Under the pieces are notes generated by a model, which was given only the letters and a program-made list of their open reading frames with translations, was not told where the DNA came from and did not search any database. A program made the position numbers and the translations under genes. This document shows, piece by piece, positions 57,352 to 64,000 of a DNA stretch of 64,000 nucleotides. Positions within the stretch are counted from its first letter, which is position 1. Every line of letters starts with the position of its first letter. This DNA comes from Bradyrhizobium sp. 139. Its GTDB lineage: Bacteria; Pseudomonadota; Alphaproteobacteria; Rhizobiales; Xanthobacteraceae. The DNA lies in NCBI RefSeq assembly GCF_023074175.1, contig NZ_JADPKS010000116.1, positions 1 through 64,000 on the forward strand, in the 5' to 3' direction.

Positions 57352-58995
57352 CTACTCCGCCGCCTGGAGCGCCGGCGGCTGCAGATCGGAACGAATGTCC
57401 TTACAAGCAACGCACCGTGCGGTGGAATTGGTGCAGGGCTTGGCGGGCCTGGCGAGGTTCGGGCCATGCGCCGCAATCGCGCTCTCGCCACCGCTGGCCT
57501 CGCTTTCATTGGAGAGACTTATCGTATTGACGCCGTTCTTGCTCGCGTCTCGAACTGGATCAGCGGCTTGCACATACATCTGCGCAACCGTCCTTGCCTG
57601 ACGATTTCGGTCGAACTCATCCCATGGCGCGGCTTGGCGGAGCTGATCCCATATCGGATTGTAGAGCGCTTTCTCGATCTCCTCCATGAGCTTGACAATC
57701 CCGACATAGCCCATATAGGCGTGACAGCGCTCCTGGTTGATATCGAGCCACGGCGTCGCCGCCTTTAATGCGACGAATTGCGACTTGCCGCCGGAGAGCA
57801 TGATGTCGGCTTTTGCGTCCTTTAGCATCTTGTAGATCTCGCGAGGCGACATGTCCTCGATCATGTGGGCGTGCTGGCCCATTAACTCCTTGATACGTTC
57901 CTTGTCCTTCTTGGTCGATTTCTTGACGGACGTGCCGACGATCTCGAGCCCGGCCTCTTGCAAAGCGGCCACCATCGACCAGGATTTCACGCCACCGGTG
58001 ATGAGAACAACCCTCTTGGCGGCAAAGCGTGGCTTGAAACGTTCAATCGCAGCCCAGGCTTTGGTCTCTTCGCGTGCGATCAGGGCTTGCGTGCGTTCCA
58101 TCAGCTCAGCCGGCGCGCCGCGTTCGATCAGCATGCGCGCGATCTGGCGTAGTGAATCGCTGGAATCCTCGATACCGTAGAACGAGCCTTCAAAAAACGC
58201 GATGCCGTAGCGCTGCCTCATCTTGCGTGCGACGTTGATCATTGCCTTTGAGCAGACCATCATCGCGGCTTTGGCTCGATGCGAATAAGCCACCTCGCGA
58301 TACTTGCCGTCCCCCGAGATGCACGACAGGATCCGGATTCCGAGCTCATCGAGCAGCGGCTTGACCTGCCAGAGCTCGCCGGACAGGTTGTATTCGCCGA
58401 TGATGTTGATGTCATAGGCAGTGGTGTAATCGGGCTCTGCGGTACCGATGACGTGCTCCAGCAGTGCTTCGCCTGCGAGCTTGTTGCCAAGGTTCTTCGA
58501 CCCCACAAATCCCGGTGCATTGATGGGAATGACCGGTTTGCCAAATTTGGCGGAGGCCGCCTTGCAGACCGCATCGATATCGTCACCGATCATTGCGGGC
58601 ACGCATGTCTGGTAGACGAAGATGGCCTGCGGGTCGTATTTCTCTGTGATCTCCTTGACTGCCCTGTACAGCCGCTTCTCGCCGCCGAACACGATGTCGG
58701 TCTCGCTCATGTCCGTGGTGAAGCTTCTGCGCCACAGATCGGAGCCGGAGGAGGCGGAACCGCGATTGTCCCAAGAATTGCCCTCACAGGCGATTGGACC
58801 ATGCACAAGATGGGCGACGTCGGTGAAGGGCTGCAGTGCGACTTTGGCGCCATCGAAGGCACACCCACCGGCGACGCCGCCCGGCTTCAGCTGCTTGGTG
58901 CATCCATTCTTGCGCTCGACGTTCGACTTGCTCGCGTTCCTGGCGCAGCCCGGTTCGTTAAAAACGTCCTGTATGGTCGTGGGAAGCGAAGTCAT
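57352..58995 (-). CDS. nifE: NifE, FeMo-cofactor scaffold subunit
   Basis: A 547-aa NifE, the NifD-like half of the NifEN scaffold. It has VAHLVHGPIACEGNSWDNRG, YQTCVPAMIGDDIDAVCKAA and LMSGGKSQFVAL-like cofactor-site residues (GGKSQFVALKAATPWLDINQ). The C-terminal ~60 residues form an extension with CTNSTARCVACK, as in other rhizobia. The start at 58995 (MTSLPTTIQDVFNEPGC) fits the family; the earlier ATG is out of character. Confidence 0.94.
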   Translation of the reverse strand: MTSLPTTIQDVFNEPGCARNASKSNVERKNGCTKQLKPGGVAGGCAFDGAKVALQPFTDVAHLVHGPIACEGNSWDNRGSASSGSDLWRRSFTTDMSETDIVFGGEKRLYRAVKEITEKYDPQAIFVYQTCVPAMIGDDIDAVCKAASAKFGKPVIPINAPGFVGSKNLGNKLAGEALLEHVIGTAEPDYTTAYDINIIGEYNLSGELWQVKPLLDELGIRILSCISGDGKYREVAYSHRAKAAMMVCSKAMINVARKMRQRYGIAFFEGSFYGIEDSSDSLRQIARMLIERGAPAELMERTQALIAREETKAWAAIERFKPRFAAKRVVLITGGVKSWSMVAALQEAGLEIVGTSVKKSTKKDKERIKELMGQHAHMIEDMSPREIYKMLKDAKADIMLSGGKSQFVALKAATPWLDINQERCHAYMGYVGIVKLMEEIEKALYNPIWDQLRQAAPWDEFDRNRQARTVAQMYVQAADPVRDASKNGVNTISLSNESEASGGESAIAAHGPNLARPAKPCTNSTARCVACKDIRSDLQPPALQAAE

Positions 58996-59114
58996 GGTGT
59001 CTCTTTCGGGGATGTCAAGACATCCGCACAGACCAAGAGGATGGGCCGGCTGATAACCTGTGATCCCCGCCACAGCGCCGCTGTTCCAGCGGACGATGAG
59101 GCGGGGCGCTCGCC

Positions 59115-60677
59115 TTAGCGTATGATGTCGAAGCTGTAGTCTGTCTTGCCAACCGAGCTGGTTTTTCTATCGATCTCATCAAAGATCTTGTCGAGAATCT
59201 TGACCAGCACATTCATGCTACCCTGATAGCCCCACACTGGATAACGATGGTGATGATGGCGATCGACGATGGGAAACCCGATGCGGATTAGCGGCGTTCC
59301 AGTGTCACGCTCGAGATACTTGCCGTAGGTGTTACCGATCAGGAAATCGACTGGTTCTGTGAACAGGAGCGAACGCATGTGCCAGAGATCCTTGCCCGGG
59401 AAGGCGCGGCAGTTTTTACCGAACGGCGAGCTCGCGAACAGCGCCTGCATCTTCTGCTCCCAGGCCTTACTCCCGTTGGTCGAGAGCACGTGCGTCGGCT
59501 CAGCGCCAAGCTCCAGCAAGAATGCGGCCAGGCCATAGCAGAGGTCGGGATCGCCGTAGATCGCGAACTTCTTGCCGTGAACATGCGCGCTAGAGTCAGC
59601 GATTGCGTCTACCAGACGCCCGCGCTCCCGCTCCAGCGCATTTGGAATTGCCTTGTTGGTGATACGCGACAGCGTCATCAGGAAATCGTCCGTGGCGCTG
59701 ACACCCAGCGGGTGATTGAAGGCGACGACCTCCTGGTCGTGCCCCTTGATGAAGGGCAACGTCTTCTCCGTACAATATTGCTGCATGGAAATGGTTGCCT
59801 TCGCATGGACTGCGTTCGCGGCATCCTTTAGTGTGGTGCCGCCATCATACATGCGAAACTCGCCGTCGGTGGGGGTATCGAACACATCACTGTTATCGGC
59901 GAGGATCGTGTAGCCGATCCCCATCAGCTCGAATATGCGCTTTATCTCACGGATGTTTCCGACAGTATAGCCGTCGAAGCCACCGATGAAGTTGATCCAG
60001 TTGTTCGCTTTGCGCTGGAGTTTTGGCGCCGTGCCGGCTTTGCCATCCCAGAAATGCTCGAGGATGCCCTTGAGCGTGTTGTCGTAGCCCGTAATGTGGC
60101 TACCGACGAATGCAGGAGTGTGAGCGAATGGTACGTCGTAGTCCGCGGGGACTGAACCTTTTTCCTTTGATGTTTTGATGAAGGCGTTGAGGTCGTCGCC
60201 AATGACCTCCGCCATGCAGGTCGTGGCGACCGCGATCATCTTCGGCTTGTACATGTTGTAGCTGTTGGCAAGCCCGTCAGTCAGGTTGTTGAGCCCCCCG
60301 AACACAGCCGCGTCTTCCGTCATGGACGAGGAGACGCACGAGGTCGGCTCCTTGAAGTGCCGCGACAAATGGCTGCGATAATACGCGACGCAACCCTGGG
60401 AGCCGTGGACGAACGGCAGTGTGCGCTCGAACCCGAGCGCGGCGAACACCGCACCTAGCGGCTGGCAAGCCTTCGCCGGATTAACGGTTAGCGCCTCGCG
60501 GGCGAAGTTCTTCTCGCGGTATTCGGGCGTCTTGGACCATTCACTGATACGGTCGACTTCGGCGGGATCGTGCGGATTCTCAAATAGCGCCTTCTTATTG
60601 GCCAGCATCTGCTGGTATTCGTCTCCCCGGAAAAGCTCAGAGTGGTCGAGTATGTGTTCGGCGTTCTGTGTCATCAT
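59115..60677 (-). CDS. nifK: Nitrogenase MoFe protein beta subunit NifK
   Basis: A 520-aa beta subunit. P-cluster ligands are in NPAKACQPLGAVFAALGF, HGSQGCVAYYRSHLSRHFKE and ATTCMAEVIGDDLNAFI. It holds the P-cluster with NifD. The double ATG at 60677/60674 (MMTQNAEHILDHSELF) is the family start; the frame upstream of it is not. It lies about 75 bp after nifD. Confidence 0.97.
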   Translation of the reverse strand: MMTQNAEHILDHSELFRGDEYQQMLANKKALFENPHDPAEVDRISEWSKTPEYREKNFAREALTVNPAKACQPLGAVFAALGFERTLPFVHGSQGCVAYYRSHLSRHFKEPTSCVSSSMTEDAAVFGGLNNLTDGLANSYNMYKPKMIAVATTCMAEVIGDDLNAFIKTSKEKGSVPADYDVPFAHTPAFVGSHITGYDNTLKGILEHFWDGKAGTAPKLQRKANNWINFIGGFDGYTVGNIREIKRIFELMGIGYTILADNSDVFDTPTDGEFRMYDGGTTLKDAANAVHAKATISMQQYCTEKTLPFIKGHDQEVVAFNHPLGVSATDDFLMTLSRITNKAIPNALERERGRLVDAIADSSAHVHGKKFAIYGDPDLCYGLAAFLLELGAEPTHVLSTNGSKAWEQKMQALFASSPFGKNCRAFPGKDLWHMRSLLFTEPVDFLIGNTYGKYLERDTGTPLIRIGFPIVDRHHHHRYPVWGYQGSMNVLVKILDKIFDEIDRKTSSVGKTDYSFDIIR

Positions 60678-60754
60678 GGCACTCTTCAGGTTCTTGTGTT
60701 CGTTCTCCTGCCCTTCCCCTCCTGTGGAAGAAAAGGGCCCGGGCGTCGGCTTTC

Positions 60755-62257
60755 CTATTCCGCCGCCATGAGGCTCGGCCGCGGAGCGTCCTTCCAAGGT
60801 GCGGTGGTCTTCCCCCAGATCGGGGAGTTGATTGCCATGTCCATGTCTCGGGCGAAGATCGCGAAGCCGTCGTAACCGTGGTACGGACCCGAGTAGTCCC
60901 AGGAATGCATTTGGCGGAACGGCACGCCCATTTTTTGGAAGACGTATTTTTCCTTGATACCGGAGCCGACGAGGTCGGGCCGGATCTTTTCTACAAAGCG
61001 CTCGAATTCGTATCCGGTGACATCGTCGTAGATCAGCGTGCCGTCCTTGACGTAGTGCTGGGCAGTGCGCTGATAGTCGTCGTTGTGACCGAACTCATAG
61101 CCTGTGCCGACAACATCCATGCCGAGGTCCTCATAGGCGCCGATGACGTGGCGAGGACGTAGGCCGCCGACGAACAGCATTACGGTCTTGCCATCGAGCC
61201 GCGGCCGGTATTTCGCGGTCACCGCATCGACCAGCGGCTGATATTTCGCGATGACGCGCTCGGCGCCCTCCTTGATCTTATCATCGAAGAAGCTTGCAAT
61301 TTTACGCAGCGACTCCGCGATTTTGGAAGGCCCGAAGAAGTTGTACTCGCACCAGGGAATCCCGAATTTTTCCTCCATGTGCCGTGAGATGTAGTTCATC
61401 GAGCGATAGCAATGCAATATGTTGAGCTTCGCTTTCGGCGTCGCCTCCAATTCAGCGAGAGATCCATCCCCGGACCACTGGGCGATGACGCGCAGGCCCA
61501 TTTCTTCGAGCAGGATCCGTGACGACCAGGCGTCGCCGCCGATGTTGTAGTCGCCGATGATGGCAACGTCATATGGGCTCGGCTCAAATTTAGAGCTGGC
61601 TTCTGGGGCGCTCTTGTCGAAGATCCAATCTCGAACGGCGTCGTTCGCGATGTGATGGCCGAGCGATTGTGACACGCCACGAAAACCCTCGCACCGCACA
61701 GGCACGATGGTTTTGCCGCCATATTCCTTTGACTTTTCTCTGGAGACCGCCTCGATATCGTCGCCGATCAAACCAATCGGACATTCGGACTGAATGGTGA
61801 TGCCCCTGTTGAGAGGAAACAGCTCCTGCAGCTCGTCGATGAGTTTGGTGACCTTTTTATCGCCGCCGAACACGATATCCTTTTCCTGGAAATCGGAAGT
61901 GAACTGCAGTGTCACGAACGTGTCGATGCCGGTCGTGCCGACGTAGTAGTTGCGCCGCGAGCCCCATGAGTACTGACCACAGCCGACCGGACCGTGGCTA
62001 ATGTGGATCATGTCCTTGATCGGCCCCCAGACCACGCCCTTGGAGCCCGCGTAGGCGCAGCCGCGGATGGTCATCACGCCCGGAATGGATTTGATGTTCG
62101 ACTTGACGCCACAATCCGACTTCCCCGCCTCGTGAACACTCAGATGCTTGGCTCGCCTTTTGGCGGTCTTCTCTGGGTAGACCTTCAACACCTCATCGAT
62201 TAGCTGCTTGTTGCGCGCCTTGATCTCTGCGACGCTTTCGGTAGTTGCTCGGCTCAT
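60755..62257 (-). CDS. nifD: Nitrogenase MoFe protein alpha subunit NifD
   Basis: A 500-aa alpha subunit. FeMo-cofactor ligands are the Cys in LNILHCYRSMNYISRHMEEK and the His in RQMHSWDYSGPYHGYDGF. P-cluster Cys residues lie in TIRGCAYAGSKG, GPVGCGQYSWGSRRNYY and QSECPIGLIGDDIEAV. The ATG follows AAGGAAA and overlaps the stop of a short upstream ORF (ATGA). First structural gene of the nifDKENX unit. Confidence 0.98.
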   Translation of the reverse strand: MSRATTESVAEIKARNKQLIDEVLKVYPEKTAKRRAKHLSVHEAGKSDCGVKSNIKSIPGVMTIRGCAYAGSKGVVWGPIKDMIHISHGPVGCGQYSWGSRRNYYVGTTGIDTFVTLQFTSDFQEKDIVFGGDKKVTKLIDELQELFPLNRGITIQSECPIGLIGDDIEAVSREKSKEYGGKTIVPVRCEGFRGVSQSLGHHIANDAVRDWIFDKSAPEASSKFEPSPYDVAIIGDYNIGGDAWSSRILLEEMGLRVIAQWSGDGSLAELEATPKAKLNILHCYRSMNYISRHMEEKFGIPWCEYNFFGPSKIAESLRKIASFFDDKIKEGAERVIAKYQPLVDAVTAKYRPRLDGKTVMLFVGGLRPRHVIGAYEDLGMDVVGTGYEFGHNDDYQRTAQHYVKDGTLIYDDVTGYEFERFVEKIRPDLVGSGIKEKYVFQKMGVPFRQMHSWDYSGPYHGYDGFAIFARDMDMAINSPIWGKTTAPWKDAPRPSLMAAE

Positions 62258-62436
62258 ACAAATTTCCTTTCGATTGTCGTCTCGAATGAAGAAGCGGCGC
62301 TTTTCCGGTAGACCGACGGATTTCCGATCCGGCGTTCAGGTGTAAAGCGTGCAATCTCCCTGGCCGGTCCTACCGGACGCAACTTCGCAGGCTTCTCGAT
62401 CACGCCGCAGCGGTCGATCAGGATGTTGCAGCTCAT
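62254..62436 (-). CDS. 60-codon ORF translationally coupled to nifD
   Basis: A frame starting MSCNILIDRCGVIEKPAKLR and ending TTIERKFV, with its TGA overlapping the nifD ATG. The first ~18 codons strongly prefer G or C in the third position, as real genes here do. It lies between the nifD sigma-54 promoter and nifD. No domain recognised. It could be a small nif protein or a leader peptide. Ribosome site weak. Confidence 0.45.
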   Translation of the reverse strand: MSCNILIDRCGVIEKPAKLRPVGPAREIARFTPERRIGNPSVYRKSAASSFETTIERKFV

Positions 62437-62641
62437 CTCGGCTGAGCGCTTGCGAGCGCCATGTGTGACGCTGGTGATTTGTCGACGGAATCGCTGACCA
62501 AGACGCGTCTCGGTGATGTCATGCCTGCCCTCCAGCGATTGGTCATATCGGCTTCTTTACTCGCTCGCGTGCCATCAGAGGGCGGCCTGCCCCTCTGCAT
62601 GTCGATGCAAAGGGCTAACAGCCGCCTGTTGCGCAGGGGTT

Positions 62642-62657
62642 TGCAACGACTGTGCCA
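62642..62657 (-). promoter_or_regulatory. Sigma-54 promoter of the nifD operon
   Basis: Minus strand TGGCACAGTCGTTGCA, a perfect -24/-12 element. The leader to nifD is about 375 nt and contains the 60-codon ORF. Confidence 0.88.
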
Positions 62658-62767
62658 GCGCTGGTTGAATACAAAAACCCACGTCTGTAGAGCTAGATAG
62701 CTGGCAGGATGCGGATTGTTATAAACCTGACCCTGCGTGGCACCGACAGGCGTACCCGCTAACGCCC

Positions 62768-62783
62768 TGTCTGAAACAAAACA
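62768..62783. promoter_or_regulatory. NifA-type upstream activator site of nifD
   Basis: TGTCTGAAACAAAACA (TGT-N10-ACA), about 110 bp upstream of the nifD -24 element. Confidence 0.65.
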
Positions 62784-62875
62784 ATCACTTGCGCTCTCCG
62801 CCAGCGAGATGGCTAGAGTCTTCCCGCGCGCCGACGTCACTCCGGTGCGCAGCTTTGCTTCGCGCACCCATCGAG

Positions 62876-62944
62876 CGATCGCAAACACCATCGGTTCAAG
62901 ATGGATTTCAGCGCACGTAGATGCGCCCATGGTGTTTGCGATCG
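62876..62944. repeat. 16-bp perfect inverted repeat
   Basis: CGATCGCAAACACCAT (62876-62891) and its exact complement ATGGTGTTTGCGATCG (62929-62944) flank 37 bp. It lies just upstream of the nifD activator site. Function unknown. Confidence 0.7.
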
Positions 62945-63660
62945 ATCCTAAGAAAACGGTGATTGAGCTGCACCACCTCTTCCGGATGACTAAGAGAACT
63001 CAGTTGTCAGCAGAACGCCTTGTTTCACTTACGCGCGATCTTTCGCTTCGCTCGTCATTCCAGTTGATCTCGTGGAGACGCGCTCTAATGTGGCGACACC
63101 CGATCTCGTGAGAGCATGTGGGGCTGATCGATTCTCAACCGGCGATAGCCTTAAAGGCGCAAGCTCGTGGGCGTTCGGGGTAAAGGGGACGGCGTTCTAC
63201 AATGGCCCCGTCCTTGTCATTCGGCAGTCCAGTTGCAGCTCGCTTCAGCATCTCGGTTAGACACGCCACGACGCAATTCGGCGCTTTGATCGGACGCGCG
63301 ACGACTTTTTTCTGTCGCCGCTTGCGGGAGGGTGACGCGGTGAGCCGAAGCCGGCACGCGGCACCGAGTGCAGCGACAACGAGGCCGGTCTGATGGATGA
63401 GCGCGAGGCCCTCCTCCCACTAAAGACGGACACCGCTAGAGCGGCTCGATCAGCGCGGGCTGCCCTCAATTTCCCGTTGAGCGTTCATCGTACGTCAATG
63501 AAGCTTCGCATATTCTCCGTTCGGCAAATAGTGCCCGTGGATAGCCCACTTTTCTACTTCCCGGCACGAAATTGATGCTTTCCAGCCTTTGGCCAACGGC
63601 ATGGGCCAAAGCAACCCCGCCGGGGTGGACGGCGGGGGTCTGAAGCGAGCAACGATGGGT
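62945..63660. other. No gene recognised
   Basis: About 715 bp between the inverted repeat and the terminal transposase fragment; only short frames. Confidence 0.4.
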
Positions 63661-63664
63661 GCGA

Positions 63665-64000
63665 GGTCTACGGAGCGGCTCGGCTGCTTATTGTCCGGCC
63701 GATGTTGACGAGGTTGAGATCACGCCGAGGGCGACCCAGCGCTGCATTCCGGCGTCATCCTTCTATCAGCATCGATTGAGACCGTTTTCGCCGCTTGACC
63801 ACGCTGATGCGTTCTTCACATCCCGTGCGCCATTTCTGGCCATCGCGGAACCAGCGCTTCTTCTGTTCGCGCTTGCGCTCAGGGCTTTTGCTCGGTCGAT
63901 TGGGAATGCATACGCATGTGACCCCCAATGCTCTCGCAGCGGCCTCGTTCCTGGCAGAGTAGAACCCGGCGTCAGCCGCCAGCAGCCCCGGCACGCCCCC
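63665..64000 (-). pseudogene. Transposase fragment (ISNCY-like), cut by window edge
   Basis: The frame ADAGFYSARNEAAARALGVT, CIPNRPSKSPERKREQKKRW and GQKWRTGCEERISVVKRR resembles the C-terminal part of ISNCY-type transposases (DDE core with GCE/RIS block). After KRR the frame shifts: the expected GLNRC continuation appears in another frame, followed by GMQRWVALGVIS-like residues. The N-terminus lies beyond 64000. Probably inactive. Confidence 0.6.

Noticed and set aside
1..64000. CRISPR arrays and tRNA or rRNA genes
   Set aside because: I saw no regularly spaced direct repeats and no cloverleaf or rRNA-like sequence while reading; a tRNAscan or CRISPR search could still find a weak one.
1..64000. 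Additional isolated TGT-N10-ACA sites
   Set aside because: About 16 are expected by chance in this length, so sites without a -24/-12 partner were not listed.

Overview
This window looks like a stretch of the symbiosis island of a Bradyrhizobium-type root-nodule bacterium. The reasons are the nif gene order (nifDKENX, then DUF269, DUF683 and a ferredoxin; nifB-fdxN-nifZ; iscN-nifU-nifS-nifT; nifHQ; nifW-fixBCX), a rhizobial gibberellin operon lying inside the nif cluster, and many insertion-sequence, integrase and conjugation relics. Almost all symbiotic genes are on the minus strand.

Layout. 0-1.8 kb: an intact IS5-type element flanked by CTAG. 1.9-5.9 kb: a two-gene Hachiman-type anti-phage system (hamA nuclease, hamB helicase). 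6-7.4 kb: two decayed HEPN-like genes. 7.6-11.3 kb: an unknown membrane-anchored protein, relics of a conjugation module (coupling protein, MobC) and a broken integrase fused to a glycosyltransferase fragment. 12-20 kb: mixed accessory genes (radical SAM/SPASM protein, guanidine-II riboswitch with a sugE/gdx exporter, frameshifted CbiM-type cobalt permease behind a possible B12 riboswitch, thermonuclease, DUF155 protein) in otherwise gene-poor DNA. 20.7-29.6 kb: fixX-fixC-fixB, a fixA relic, nifW, a frameshifted nifV, nifQ, nifH and a peroxiredoxin. 31.2-35.1 kb: DUF3024, two NifZ-domain genes, an LRV relic, fdxN and nifB. 35.7-41.3 kb: prolyl oligopeptidase, nifT, nifS, a NifU C-terminal domain protein, iscN and a divergent unknown gene. 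42-43.9 kb: degraded IS5 and ISKra4-like transposases. 44.4-53.5 kb: the gibberellin operon (KS-IDI, CPS, GGPPS, CYP117, broken SDR, ferredoxin, CYP114, truncated CYP112). 54-62.7 kb: an antiporter relic, then fdxB-DUF683-DUF269-nifX-nifN-nifE-nifK-nifD with a short coupled ORF in front of nifD. 63.7-64 kb: a transposase fragment running off the end.

How it works together. Several transcription units have a -24/-12 (sigma-54) sequence with a TGT-N10-ACA NifA-type site upstream: nifD, nifH, nifV, the fixA relic/fixBCX, nifB and iscN. The peroxiredoxin and the unknown gene at 40737 have -24/-12 sequences and may share the upstream sites of their divergent neighbours. This is a NifA-RpoN regulon that makes nitrogenase (nifHDK), its cofactor (nifB, E, N, X, Q), Fe-S clusters (iscN, nifU, nifS) and reductant supply (fixBCX, ferredoxins). 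Two metabolic handicaps stand out. nifV (homocitrate synthase) carries three single-base deletions, and the gibberellin operon has lost cyp112 and an intact SDR, so it should stall near GA12-aldehyde.

All calls come from reading the sequence and from memory of protein families; no database search was run. Several genes carry small indels, so whether these are real decay or assembly error should be settled with reads.
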